Position numbers and translations under genes: made by a program
Part shown: positions 1 to 10,118 of the stretch, piece after piece
Layout of the letters: the number at the start of each line of letters is the position of its first letter
Position numbering within the stretch: the first letter of the stretch is position 1
From: Aurantiochytrium sp. KH105
Taxonomy: Eukaryota > Sar > Bigyra > Thraustochytrida > Thraustochytriidae
Length of the DNA: 64,000 nucleotides
NCBI GenBank assembly: GCA_003116975.1
Contig: BGKB01000017.1
Coordinates: 372,001 to 436,000 of the forward strand
Reading direction: 5' to 3'
The notes under the pieces: generated by a model
Database searches by the model: none
Told to the model about the DNA's origin: nothing
What the model saw: only the letters and a program-made list of their open reading frames with translations

Positions 1-923
1 TGATCACCCAGCGAATCCGTGACCTCTTGCAAGCGCTCTTCCAACTCGGAACCGCCAACCTTGGGCCCACAAACCTCAAGAAGCTCTGACCGTGATACCA
101 TGTCAACCATGGAGTCCTCGAGACGCTCAAGCTCCGTCTTGGTGCGTGCAAGGGCGAGCTCTACAGCCTCGCGGAGCTGTGTGCGGTTTTGCTCCTGAAC
201 ACTGACGATGGCTTCTGTGCTCTTTGTCTGAATCTCCTTGGCCATTTCATCGTGCGTCGGCCGGTCACGCACGGCCCGCGCCAGCGTGTCCATATCTACT
301 TTTTGAGAAAGCACCTCGTCCAGGTCCTCAACCGTGGGGAGAGAGCTGATTCGTTTCTCCAGGACGGCGGCACGGTCGGCAAGCTCTTTGCGGACATTGG
401 TCAAAGCCTGTTTACGCGCCTCGGTCTCAAAGTCGAGAATTTCTTCCACCCATTTGCGCGTGGCAAACTTCGTGTGCAGGTCTTCCTCTTGTGATTGAAT
501 GTTGCTCAGCCCGCGGACCTGGCGCTTGAGCGTCTCAATTTCATCCTGCTGTTGCCGTACGAGGAGCTCGAGCGCGTTGTTGCTTTCGGCCATGCGCTGA
601 GTAGCAGTCGTCATATCTGCGTACAGATCCTTCATTTCGATTTTGTCTGCCTTGGACCCGAGCTGCGCGCGAAGCGCAGGCAGACCCATCTCCTCGAAGC
701 GGACTGTCAGGTGTTTGTTGAGCTCTGCGAACGTCGGCTTATTGGCCATGGAGACCTGCAAGTTCTCAAACTCGCCACCCGTTGGCGCGTTGGCAGCCTT
801 TTGCTCCAGTTGCCGGATCTTCTCGCCCTGTGCACGCACCACATCGTGCAGACTCTTGAACGTCTTGCGCACGACGTCCTGTATGTTGCGCCAGTCGTTC
901 ATGCCTGCGAGGAGGTCCTCCAT
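1..923 (-). CDS. Coiled-coil protein, partial at its C-terminus (runs off the window)
   Basis: On the minus strand an open frame runs from an ATG at 923 to the window edge without a stop (at least 307 residues), so the C-terminus is missing. The protein is hydrophilic and heptad-rich throughout, with no membrane segment. A short motif recurs about four times (MANKPTFAELNKHL, LGSKADKIEMKDL, LSQKVDMDTLARAV, VRDRPTHDEMAKEI), that is K/R-x-D/T-x3-L spaced through the coil. Such patterns occur in ciliary and centriolar structural proteins, but I do not recognise the family. The frame stays open upstream of 923 into GC-rich DNA, so a slightly longer N-terminus is possible; ATG 923 is chosen because the sequence becomes protein-like there. 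Function unknown. Confidence 0.7.
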   Translation of the reverse strand, partial: MEDLLAGMNDWRNIQDVVRKTFKSLHDVVRAQGEKIRQLEQKAANAPTGGEFENLQVSMANKPTFAELNKHLTVRFEEMGLPALRAQLGSKADKIEMKDLYADMTTATQRMAESNNALELLVRQQQDEIETLKRQVRGLSNIQSQEEDLHTKFATRKWVEEILDFETEARKQALTNVRKELADRAAVLEKRISSLPTVEDLDEVLSQKVDMDTLARAVRDRPTHDEMAKEIQTKSTEAIVSVQEQNRTQLREAVELALARTKTELERLEDSMVDMVSRSELLEVCGPKVGGSELEERLQEVTDSLGD

Positions 924-1695
924 GACGCCGTGCTGCGCAACGGTCGCCTTGCGCCCCGGGCCGAGCACGTCCCCGCCGCCGCGTCCTCGCGCCGTCCGCT
1001 GTGCAAGGGGGGGGCAGACCTCCGGCGCCCGGCGCGCGGGGGTGCGACGTCGACGGCCCCGCCGCGCACGCGCTCTCGCCCGCGCAGCGACGCCTCGCGG
1101 AGTGCGCGGCCCTCGCGTTTGTTGCTGCTTTGCCTTCGCGTTGTGATGGTGCTCGGCTGCTCGACCACCCCGAGGGAAAAAAAATGACCCTGTGGGGCGG
1201 GGCCGCGAGCACGAGTCGAAGTGCGTGGGTGGGCATGTGGGTGTGGCGAGGCGGCATGGCGTGCGAACGTCGTGGACAGCTTGGTGACTGACTGCAAAGT
1301 TCGAGTCGATGCTGCAAGAGCCAATCGCAAATTCAAGGGGAGGTAAGTAAGTGAGGCCCATTTCTTGGACGAGCAAAAGAGGAAGGATCTCGCACCCGAG
1401 CAGAAGGAAAATTTCTGTGCACACACGTATGAAAGAGATAGAAAAACATGCAAAGACCTTCAAAGAAAGATTCACATGTCAAGCCACTTGCGGAAGTATT
1501 CTTTTCACATACAGTTTGGCTTTGAAGAAGAGCCAAGTCAGCGGCCGTGTCTTTTCTCCAGCGTCTTTCAGACTTGGCTTCGCAAAATCCAAAGATTTCT
1601 TTCAGTCAACTTCTCTTGAAAGGTTGGAGAGAAGCAGGCCTTCTTTTCCGCAACACGTTTCTCAGGCTTATCTAAAAAAGAGCATCATGATCTTC
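924..1695. other. Intergenic region with GC-rich upstream sequence
   Basis: Between the two minus-strand coiled-coil genes. Bases 950-1130 are very GC-rich and probably hold the promoter and 5' leader of the gene starting at 923; 1290-1690 is AT-richer and likely carries the 3' end signals of that neighbour's upstream region. Short frames here overlap on both strands and look like composition effects. I see no further gene. Confidence 0.4.
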
Positions 1696-2730
1696 TCAAG
1701 ACTCTTCTCGTAAGAGACTGTCAATATTCTCGAGCTCGGACAGACGTTGGCGCAACTCGCTGCGTATGTGGGCGAGCAAACGGGCCGAGGAATTGGAGCC
1801 CTCCACATTTTCGATCTGCGCCTTGAGCACCTGCACCTCCTCGTGAACCTGCTCAAAGTCCTGCTCGAGTTGCTCGCGATGTTGTCGTCGTGCACTAAAT
1901 TCGGCTTCTGCCTTTTCACGCTGACTGCGACGAAGCACGGACTTTGTTGGTTTTCCAGAAATAAGCGACAGTGGAATATTGCCTTGAATGGGTGCAATTG
2001 TCCCAGTCTCGGGAAGTGCTTTGCCTCCCTTGAATTGAAAGTGCATGGCAAGCCTACGCTTTTCTGTCTCGGTCGAAATCGCCTTGCAAGGTCGCGGTCG
2101 TTCAACTGCGCGGTCCTCCTCGATGCGCCTTTGGTCTTCTTCGATGCGGTCAAGTGGCTTTCGTTTTGGCACGCTCAGAATTGCCGGCATGGGCTTAGAG
2201 ACAGTTCGCTTGGGCCGCGGTGCTTGTACACGTTGCTCGCGATCACGACGATCCGTGCGTTCGCGGGGATCGACGAGAGGCTTGCCCGTGAACCACGAGT
2301 TGGGTTTGAGCTCGCGCGATTTGGAACGAAACTTCGGGTAGCTTGCGAGAGGAGCGTTGTGACGCCCACCGGCATAGAGTTTACGGAGCATACGCCCCGC
2401 TTCAGAGTCATGCTCAAACTCTTTCCAGGCGGCCCCATGCGGGTTTGTCACTTCACGCTCCTCAATGCTGATGCGTGACTTTCGGCTGCGCATTGAGCAT
2501 TGTGTGGCTGGCGTCTCGGGCGAACGCTGAGAGGCAACTTCCTCATCACTGTTATTGCTCTCTTGCGCATAGACCTCGTACTCGAGTCTGGCGTCGCCAT
2601 CAGCATTTTCGTGGTTCTCGGAGTTGGCCGACGCCAAGGTAAGTCGCTCGAGCGCTTCGAGAAAGTACGGGTTTGGCAGCGACGACTGCTGATGCTGCTC
2701 TTGCTGCTCTTGCTCGGTCGAGGCCATCAT
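1696..2730 (-). CDS. Hypothetical basic protein with C-terminal coiled coil
   Basis: 344 residues from ATG 2730 (MMAST...) to a TGA at 1696-1698. An in-frame ATG at 2817 would add 29 residues; I prefer 2730 because the extension is not protein-like and the doublet Met starts a Q/E-rich N-terminus. Residues about 1-100 are acidic and Gln/Ser-rich, about 130-240 are basic and proline-rich with many Arg-Glu pairs, and about 265-344 are a strong predicted coiled coil (EQLEQDFEQVHEEVQVL). There is no signal peptide or membrane helix. I do not recognise the family. The heptad C-terminus suggests a structural or scaffolding role, which is inference only. Confidence 0.65.
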   Translation of the reverse strand: MMASTEQEQQEQHQQSSLPNPYFLEALERLTLASANSENHENADGDARLEYEVYAQESNNSDEEVASQRSPETPATQCSMRSRKSRISIEEREVTNPHGAAWKEFEHDSEAGRMLRKLYAGGRHNAPLASYPKFRSKSRELKPNSWFTGKPLVDPRERTDRRDREQRVQAPRPKRTVSKPMPAILSVPKRKPLDRIEEDQRRIEEDRAVERPRPCKAISTETEKRRLAMHFQFKGGKALPETGTIAPIQGNIPLSLISGKPTKSVLRRSQREKAEAEFSARRQHREQLEQDFEQVHEEVQVLKAQIENVEGSNSSARLLAHIRSELRQRLSELENIDSLLREES

Positions 2731-3263
2731 GGCTGAAAAAAGCTTTTGTCGCAGGACCGCGTGCTTCCTCAGCGTTGTTGATTGAGAATTAATTTGTCTG
2801 GCTTCGCAATGTGGCACGTGCCTGCCTGCCCTGTCTTGCCTGTTTCGTATCTATCTACATGTAGCCGTTGGCATCGGCGGCTGCCGTTCGAAGCACTGCC
2901 GCCCAACGTCACCGCCACTTGGGCCCAAGTCAATCGATATACCAAAGCAAGACGCACAGCGAAGGAAGAAAGTCTCCGAGCGAGACGCACGCCATGCCCG
3001 GCAAAAGTCTATGCCGGGCGCGTCGTACGTCTTGACGAAAGTGCTACGTGCTGTGATCTTCCGGCGATCCCCTCAATCAAACAATGAGGCTAAAGACCCT
3101 TCGTCCCGACGATCGTCAAGTCCCAGGCCCAGAGCCCGAAAGCGCTCGCTGCCGAGCCCACGTGCGAGAGCTCCTTCGTGGTTCACTCTGCTGGATTTGA
3201 CGGAGGGCGCGTCGCCGAAAAGACCTGCGCCGGACTTGCCAAATCCTGCCGCACAAGAAGAAG
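2731..3263. other. Intergenic, divergent promoter region
   Basis: Separates the minus-strand coiled-coil gene from the plus-strand DUF218-like gene, so it should contain both promoters. Short open frames on both strands are not protein-like. No repeat or RNA gene recognised. Confidence 0.4.
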
Positions 3264-3839
3264 ATGTCCAAGACCTTGGTTCTGGTCTTGGGCGGGGCCG
3301 CGGGCCGCGAGGAGCGGTCCGTGGAAGCCTCGATCGCGCAGGACGAGCAAGCAGGCGGCGGCCCGGGGCGGCAAAAGTGGCCAATCTGGCTTTCAGGACC
3401 TGCGCTCTCGGAAGACGCCGTGGAGAGGTGTGTCCATGCCGGCTGCGACGCCCGGTGTCTGCTCCTTGACTATGAGGCGGTGGATACGCTCTCGAACTTT
3501 ACGACGCTGGTGGATCTGATGCGAGAGCATAGCTTCAAAAAGGTGCATCTTGCCACGAGTTCGCTGCACATGCCCCGCGCAGTGGCGATTGCTGAGATTA
3601 TTCTGCCCGCGTATGGTTTGCGTTTGGGGAAAAAGATAAAAGTCGAACCTTCGCGTGGGGATCCTGACGAGCCGGCGATCACGCGATACCGCGATGTCGT
3701 ACGAGCTTGGATCTGGATCTGGTTTGGTTTTGACTTTGCAGCGCCGCTTCTGTGGCTTGTCCACCCTGATCGAATGCGACATCGGGATCGGCGCGTGAAA
3801 ACCTTAACATATCGTGGGGAATGCTGCTACGGAGACTGA
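3264..3839 (+). CDS. YdcF/SanA-like DUF218 domain protein
   Basis: 191 residues. The core matches the DUF218 (YdcF/ElyC/SanA) fold: a beta strand and glycine motif at the N-terminus (LVLVLGGAAGREERS), a PIWLSG strand, the hallmark segment DYEAVDTLSNFTTLVDLM around residues 70-87, then KKVHLATSSLHMPRAVAIAE with the family's Ser-x-x-His-x-x-Arg-Ala signature. Near the C-terminus an aromatic hydrophobic stretch (AWIWIWFGFDFAAPLLWLV) may be a membrane anchor. Bacterial relatives are linked to cell-envelope and sugar-nucleotide chemistry; in eukaryotic algae and protists the role is unknown. Start chosen because the first beta strand follows immediately. The last 20 residues are not conserved-looking. 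Confidence 0.75.
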   Translation: MSKTLVLVLGGAAGREERSVEASIAQDEQAGGGPGRQKWPIWLSGPALSEDAVERCVHAGCDARCLLLDYEAVDTLSNFTTLVDLMREHSFKKVHLATSSLHMPRAVAIAEIILPAYGLRLGKKIKVEPSRGDPDEPAITRYRDVVRAWIWIWFGFDFAAPLLWLVHPDRMRHRDRRVKTLTYRGECCYGD

Positions 3840-4024
3840 AAGATTGTTGTATCATAAAAGTTTTTGTCTTGCATGTTCTTTGGACATCCAAGACTCAGCT
3901 TTGTACTCGCAAGCTTCAGTTTTCGATGTTTTTTTTGGTTTGAAAACATAAAGTTGATTATCTCTCAGAACTCATCATTCTGGTGATGTAAGTAGGCCTG
4001 TGACACAGAACCCGGATGAAAGTC

Positions 4025-7000
4025 TCAGGCACTGGCAACAACGGCGTCTTTGGCGTTCTCGTCGGCCTCGGTCTTGGCCGCACGACGGCGACGACGGATG
4101 ACGACAGCGGCAAACACGGAGACGGCCACAAATGCACCAGCCACAGGACCCACGATGAGCGCCAGCGGCACAGCCGACGACTCGCTTGTGTTGCTCACCT
4201 GGAGCGTCGCAGACTTGGTCACAACCTGCAGAGATCGCGTCGAGTCCGACTCAAGCGCACGCCGCTCTCCAACCGAGGACGTCCAGGACGGCGTCGAGCA
4301 TGTGTCGACCACAGCCGTCACCGTGATCTCCATGGTCGACGTCGTTTCGGTAAACTCGCCAAAGACCCACTCGTTGGGCGTAAAGATGAAGCTGTCCACG
4401 TTGCGCGTCGAAATGCTTTGGCAACCTTGGTGGCCCTTATCATCGACCGCAAAGACGGCATCATTCGCAATCGTGAACGCGTTCGAGTTCTCCGCGTAGA
4501 ACGGCGCGCACGTGTTGTCAGAGCTGCCGGCGGCTTCAAAGCGGCAAAAGTGTCCGTCCTCGTACCACGGTGTTTGCACCAGCTGCATCCAGTCCACCTT
4601 GTCCTCGACCGCAAAGTTGCGCCGGTACAGACCGTTCGCCATGGAGACCTCGACATTCACCACACGCAGCGTCACGGACCCCGTCGGCGGAATGTTCGAG
4701 AAAGCGATGGTCGCTGTGATGGGGTTGTTGAGATTCGCGCCATCGATGGTGAGGTCCACGGGATAGGTACCGGTGACGTCCGTCTGGGCAGCAGGAACCG
4801 GGCAGTCCGATGTAAAGACCTTGTCGTTGACGATGGTTGGATCCTTGAGTGAACCTGTCTCGGCAAAGTCAGCGTACGTGAAGGTGGCCTGGACGTCGAG
4901 TGCGCTTAGATAGTCGAAGCTGCACGATGTTGTTTCTGCGCTGACCTCGCGAGCCATGGGCAGACACTCGGTGCTCGTCAGCTCGACGATGCATTCGTAA
5001 TTGCCATTGATCGCAGTCTCGTCGGTACACGAAAAGTCGCCAGGTTCGAGCAGAACATCGCCCATGGTGGGGTTGGAAAGAATGGTCTTCTCCGTTGGCT
5101 CGATGGAAGTGTCGAGACGGACGGTGTACTTGGTCTTGCCCATGGCCACAACACGGTCGCTGCACGGCTCGAAAGAGTAGTCGGCAATCTTCATGACGAG
5201 CTGATTGACGCTGGCGTCCGACGTGGCCTCGACGCCATTGTCGAGACGAGCGTAAAAGTCTATCGTGGCCTGGTCGTCAGCGAGGCTGGGCTTGGTATCG
5301 ATGTCGAGGTCGCACTCAGCTGGCAAGGTGAAACTGAGGAACTGCTCGACGTGGTAGACGATCTCACTGCCAGACTCGGAGAGCTTGCTGGGGTCCGTGA
5401 CACATGTGCTCAGGCGCTGCCCGAGCTCGGCCGAGGGGATGCTGGCGCTGTACTTGAAGGTCTCTGACACCGGAAGAGTCTCTGTGCACGCTGCGTCGCT
5501 GGCATCGCCGAGCTTGAGCGTCACCGTCGGAGGATATGGGCAGCTCTCCGAGGTGAAGGTGTTGCGACGAAGCTCGACATAGGTGTAGTACCCGTCGGTA
5601 TCTTCTGTGTCGTCTGCGGTGTAGAACACGTCGACGAGAAAGTATGGCTGGTCGCGCTCATCAATCGTGAGGAGGTGCACCGGGTACGGGTAGACTTGGA
5701 CGGAGCCAGAGGCCATGCCGAGGTCTTTGAGGAAGTAGATGAACTCGAGATCATTCACCTGGTACTCGTCGGCATTTTGAAAGGTCTCATTGAGGTTGAC
5801 GATGCAGCCGGCGGAGTCATCATCGGCAGCGGTGAGGGTGATCAGCTTGGGCTCGATGGCCTCGCTGCGCGAGCGGAGCACAGCTTTGGATTGCGTGCAG
5901 CTGAGCGCTGCAGGTGATGCGTTTGTGTCAGCATCAATAGGCACGAGGCGCATATGGGTGAGGTCGGCATCGGCCAGATCGTCGCCAACGATCTTGTCCC
6001 AAAGCTCGCCATTTTCGTCCGGGCCCAATCGATCAGCGTCCGCAAGGGTCTCGAAAACGAAGCTGGAGGTGTTGCGAGAATCGAAGACCTCGGGCTCGCA
6101 ACAGTCTGTGCAGTGGCAAAAGATATGGGAGATGGTACACGCGTCGAATTCTCCTGTTCCATCGTAGGGTCTGTTTGTCCCGGTAAGGGAAGCAGGAAGA
6201 TTTGGCTGTGGCCCGCAGAGAGGAACGTTATCAATGTTACTGCGTATCGGGATCATGTAAGCTTTCTTGCAGGAGAGGATTTTCGCGAAGGACTTACAAG
6301 TAGGTCAGACTTGTCATGCTACTGAGCGCTTGAGGAAGCTCCGTAAAATCTGTGTCGGCGATGTTCCTGTTCGATCAATTGTGAGTACGCTTTACTCTTT
6401 GATAAAGTGAGCGAGTGTGTTGAACGTACAGTTGAGTGAGCTGTGTGAGTGCGGACACACTCTCAGGAAGGGAGGTGAGAGGGTTGTCATGCATGTATCT
6501 ATAACAAGAATCAAAATGTTAGTTCCGTTCCAGCAGTTTGTTCGCGTTAGAGTGTATGCCATATCTTCCTCGACAATTCATGAGGAACGTCTCACGTACA
6601 AGTAACCCAGCTTGGTCAAAGCCCCAATCGAGGAAGGCAACTCTGTGAGCTCGTTGTGGTTGATGTATCTGCAGTAAAGTAAAAAAAAAAAAAGCGAATG
6701 TTAGTGGCAGCTCTTTTAGGTCTCGTCAACCACCCGATGAGATCATCTGACCTACAGGTTTAAAAGCTCGGAAAGCCCGGAAATACTGTCAGGAAGGGAC
6801 GTGAGCTGGTTGGACTGTGAGGACCTATTGTTCGCGTGCTTGCGTTTGTGAGTTTGCTTGGACGTTTCTTGCAGACAAGAGCACGACCAGCTTCGGTCAC
6901 TTTCACGTACAAGGAAGTCAGCTTGGTCAAAGCCCCAATCGAGGAAGGCAGTTCCGTGAGCTTGTTGGATTCGACATTCCTGCAGAAAAGGTTTTGGAAA

Positions 7001-8321
7001 AAGCGAATGTTAGTGGCGACTCTTATAGGTCTCGTCAAGTACCCGATGAGATCATCTGACTTACAGCGTGGTAAGTTCGGTAAGTCCTGAAATGCTCTCG
7101 GGAAGGGCCGTGAGCAGGTTGGACTGTGGATTGCTGTTGTTCGCATGCTTGCGTTCGTCAGTGTGCTTGTACATTTCTTGCAGACATCTTTAAGATCACG
7201 ACCAGCTTCGGTCACTTTCACGTACAACTTTTGGAGCTTGGTCAGAGCCCCAATCGTGGAAGGCAAGTCCGTGAGCTCATTGTTGTTGATAAACCTGAAG
7301 GCAAAATTTTGGAAAAAGCGGATGTTAGTGGCAACTCGCGTCAATCACCCGATGAGATCATCTGACTTACAGAGTGATAAGCTCGGAAAACCCGGAGATG
7401 CTCTCGGGAAGGGACGTGAGCTGGTTGGACTGTGGGTGGCTGTTGTTTGTGTGCTTGCGTTCGTGAGTTTGCTTGCATGTTTCTTGCAGACAAAACGCAC
7501 GACCAGCTTCGGTCACTTTCACGTACAAGGAAATCAGCTTGGTCAAAGCCCCAATCGAGGAAGGCACTTCGGTGAGGTTGTTATAACCGACATATCTGCA
7601 GTATAGGTTTTGAGAAAAGCGAATGTCAGAGGCAGCTCTTTTAGGTCTCGTCAACCACCCGATGAGATTATCTGACTTACAAAGTGGTGAGCTCGGATAG
7701 TCCGGAAAAACTGTCGGGGAGGGACGTGAGCTGGTTGTAATGTGAGTGGCTGTTGTTCGCGTGCTTGCGCTCGTGAGTGTGCTCGTACATGTCTTGCAGC
7801 CAAAGAGCACGACCAGCTTCGGTCACTTCCACGTACAAATTTTGGAGCTTGGTCAGAGCCCCGATCGAGGAAGGCAAGTCCATGAGCTCGTTATTGTTGA
7901 TAAACCTGCAGAAAAGGTTTTGGGGAAAGCAAATGTTAGTGGCAACTCTCTCAGGTCTCGCCAAATCGACGATCTTGATGCACGTACAGGGCCTTAAGAT
8001 TTGTCAGCTGGCCAACAGATCCAGAGATAGCCGTCAGCCCATTGAACGTCAGGTCGCTAGAGTTACAAACGGATGGGTTAGTATATCCTGCCAGTTCTTT
8101 GCAGCAAAGAAAACTTACAGGGACGTGAGCGAGGTCAAGGAGGAAAGGGCAGGCTCGAAAACGTCAGTGTTGTGGTCCTCGCCTTCGGCGATACCGGAGC
8201 CGCAGTCAGCACTGGTCGACAAGCCGTCACAAGGGGAAGGATTGCAGCTGCAACTTGCGCCATTCGTCAAGGCTGAGGTACAAAGAAGGACCACCAGGAG
8301 TAGTTGATGCCGAAGCATCAT
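4025..8321 (-). CDS. LRR gene A: type I membrane LRR protein with large ectodomain
   Basis: Fourteen-exon model: complement(join(4025..6239,6298..6366,6430..6498,6600..6668,6756..6824,6911..6979,7065..7133,7226..7294,7371..7439,7527..7595,7681..7749,7837..7905,7988..8056,8119..8321)), 1081 residues. Exon 1 encodes a signal peptide (LLLVVLLCTSALTNG) and a Cys-rich cap (CSCNPSPC). The next 12 exons are each 69 nt and each encode one 23-residue LRR (consensus NxLTxLPxSIGxLTKLxxL), all in phase 2. The last exon closes the solenoid (PLCGPQP), adds about 650 residues of Cys-containing ectodomain unlike anything I recognise, a single transmembrane helix (PLALIVGPVAGAFVAVSVFA), an RRRRR stop-transfer and a short tail. 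One donor is GTAGGT (after exon 10); the rest are GTAAGT or GTACGT. Probably a cell-surface recognition or adhesion protein. No expression evidence is available. Confidence 0.85.
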
Positions 8322-8460
8322 GGCGACAACACCGGTCTTGCTTGGAGGGGACCAATCTGAGCTCTTGTTGGCTTCTGAACCGACAGCGAGGGCGTGCGTT
8401 TGTTGCGGGTCTGCATCGCTTTTCTTTCTCGTTCGCCAGTCTACTATGCTTGCCCCGATT

Positions 8461-8520
8461 CGCCTTGGATTTGGCGCCGATGAAGGGGGGTAACTTTCAA
8501 CAAAATTTTCGGTTCAGAGG
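8461..8520 (+). repeat. 55-bp E2F-like dispersed element, copy 1
   Basis: Contains TTTGGCGCC followed by GATGAAGGGGGGTAAC and ends CGGTTCAGAGG. It lies about 140 bp upstream of LRR gene A's ATG. TTTGGCGC fits the E2F/DP consensus; binding is inference. Related copies sit at 9048-9101, 10311-10368 and 15885-15942. Confidence 0.7.
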
Positions 8521-8712
8521 AGATCGGGGGATGACCAACCCGCTGTTCAATGGGACGAGCAAGTGACCAACCCGCTCCCTGAGGGTGTGCGTCCCTTCTG
8601 AGCCGGAGTTGATCGCGAGCCTGGCGGATCTTTCCCTCCTCCGATCCCGGTCACCCCTCCGCTCGCGTTTCACAGCGTCGGAAGCTGCTCTCTGCGCCAC
8701 TGGCAGTGCACA

Positions 8713-9000
8713 TCAAGTTGCGTTTCCTTTTCCCTCATCCATCACCTGCATGCTCATGGAGGCAGTGCCACGCACGATGTGGTCGTCGGCCCGGAGCACG
8801 TGCACCATCCCTTGGACAGCACCGGTACCTGGACAGCCTCTCGGCGGCAAGTACGTGCAGCTATGGACGTCAGCGACAGTTGCGAGTCTCCCGTACACCT
8901 GGCTGCTCTCTTCAACTCCGGGAACGGACTCGGAGACGCGGCACGCGACTGCGACGGCTGTGCTGGTTGCAGCGGCGCCGCTGCAGCTTACAGTTAGTCT
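8713..9000 (-). pseudogene. Conserved upstream open frame, copy 1
   Basis: A minus-strand frame ending in ...MSMQVMDEGKGNAT then stop. It contains VESSQ-like and LATVADVHSCTYLPPRGCP segments and lies on the same strand as and upstream of LRR gene A. Two further copies (9830-10118, 15411-15701) keep the same frame and stop, with only in-frame indels between them. It could be the terminal exon of a lost gene or an upstream exon of the LRR gene. Family not recognised. Confidence 0.45.
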
Positions 9001-9047
9001 CTGTCGCAGTCGCGCGTTTGCTGCACAGTGAGTGGCCGCGGCACCTG

Positions 9048-9101
9048 GGATTTGGCGCCGATGAAGGGGGGTAACTTTCAACTAAATTTTCGGTTCAGAG
9101 G
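9048..9101 (+). repeat. 55-bp E2F-like dispersed element, copy 2 (insertion)
   Basis: Same element as at 8461, but inserted between GCGGCAC and GTGCAAGG. The mirrored site in the right arm (9778-9790) reads straight through without it, giving an empty-site comparison. No clear target-site duplication is seen. Confidence 0.65.
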
Positions 9102-9568
9102 TGCAAGGCATCGCCCGCAGCTGCTGGCTGCTCCCTCGCGCGTGCGGAATTTCCGGCCGCCTGGAATAATTTTTCCGCTGCTCGTTGCTGTTGCTCTTGC
9201 TGTTACACGTGGCTAATCGGCAACGTCGAGTGCAGTGGTCTTTGTTCGAAAGGTTCAGCGATCGTCGCAGTAGCAGCGAGAGATCGGGTCCACTGAAGAC
9301 GAAAACCGCAGCCGCAATCAAGGCCTTTGCAAAGAAGCTGCAAAAGTTACCGAGAGCGTCGGCGGACGCCCCTTCCCCCCCCCCCCCTCACTTGCCACCT
9401 ACGTGTGTGACCTTTTGAGGGGCAGTGATACACCTTACTGATAGAACACACAGATGCTTCCAACTGTGAGCGCTCTTCTCTGGCCCGGCTCGGAAGTGCC
9501 CACAAGAAGGTGGTGAGGTAGGCGAGGTAGGTGCACATAGCCACTGCAGGTCGCCGATCCGCCCTGCC

Positions 9569-9573
<5 letters not shown>

Positions 9574-9621
<48 letters not shown>
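9574..9621 (+). repeat. CAG microsatellite, block 1 (16 units)
   Basis: Sixteen perfect CAG triplets in the spacer between the inverted arms, preceded by an 18-bp sequence (GATCCGCCCTGCCACGAG) that also precedes block 2. Confidence 0.95.
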
Positions 9622-9622
<1 letters not shown>

Positions 9623-9633
9623 TCCGCCCTGCC

Positions 9634-9638
<5 letters not shown>

Positions 9639-9686
<48 letters not shown>
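9639..9686 (+). repeat. CAG microsatellite, block 2 (16 units)
   Basis: A second run of sixteen CAG triplets, followed by TAG, three more CAGs and CTGCAG repeats to about 9712. With the 18-bp leader, blocks 1 and 2 form a 66-bp direct duplication. Frames across it give poly-Leu, poly-Ala or poly-Cys and are not genes. Confidence 0.95.
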
Positions 9687-9689
<3 letters not shown>

Positions 9690-9829
9690 CAGCAGCAGCT
9701 GCAGCTGCAGCGGAAAGGTGAATGTTCCAGGCGGCCGGAAATTGCGCACGCGCGAGGGAGCAGCTGCGGGCGATGCCTTGCACGTGCCGCGGCCACTCAC
9801 AGTGCAGCAAACGCGCGACTGCGACAGAA

Positions 9830-10118
9830 ACTAACTGTAAGCTGCAGCGACGCCGCCACTGCACCCAGCACAGCCGTCGCAGTTGCGTGCCGCGTCTCCG
9901 AGTCCGTTCCCGGAGTTGAAGAGAGCAGCCAGGTGTACGGGAGACTCGCAACTGTCGCTGACGTCCATAGCTGCACGTACTTGCCGCCGAGAGGCTGTCC
10001 AGGAGCTGGTGCTGTCCAAGAGATGGTGCACGTGCTCCGGGCCGACGACCACATCGTGCGTGGCACTGCCTCCATGAGCATGCAGGTGATGGATGAGGGA
10101 AAAGGAAACGCAACTTGA
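9830..10118 (+). pseudogene. Conserved upstream open frame, copy 2
   Basis: Plus-strand frame upstream of LRR gene B, identical in layout to copy 1 and ending ...QVMDEGKGNAT then TGA. An acceptor-like CAG precedes it (near 9806), so it could be a 3' terminal exon. About 395 bp separate it from gene B's ATG. Confidence 0.45.

Larger units (their letters stand above)
8322..9110. promoter_or_regulatory. Gene A upstream region
   Basis: Upstream of the minus-strand LRR gene A. It contains a ~55-bp element with an E2F-like core (8461-8520), a conserved minus-strand open frame (8713-9000) and a second copy of the 55-bp element (9048-9101). The first ~470 bp upstream of the ATG are shared with genes B and D, so this block likely includes the promoter. 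No TATA box is obvious. Confidence 0.5.
6140..9164 (+). repeat. Left arm of large inverted repeat
   Basis: Mirror of the right arm at about 9722-12700. Positions pair as x + y = 18831 through most of the arm (for example gene A exon 1 end 8119 with gene B 10712). Between 6.8 and 8.3 kb the arms are almost identical, introns included. Small indels accumulate towards the outer end (the sum shifts by about 4 at exon 11) and near the spacer. The arm holds the LRR part of gene A, its promoter and a conserved upstream frame. Confidence 0.9.

Noticed and set aside
766..1453. Overlapping minus-strand frames of ~180 codons
   Set aside because: They run in other frames through the GC-rich upstream of the first coiled-coil gene and show no protein features.
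6140..6256. ATG at 6256 as the start of gene A's ectodomain protein (MIPIRS...)
   Set aside because: It lies in the intron before the last exon; the CGCAG acceptor at 6240 and the frame closure with upstream LRR exons show the true entry point. The same applies to the equivalent ATGs at 12580 and 17864.
9388..9800. Open frames with long poly-Leu, poly-Ala or poly-Cys runs
   Set aside because: They are readings of the CAG microsatellites and adjacent repeats.
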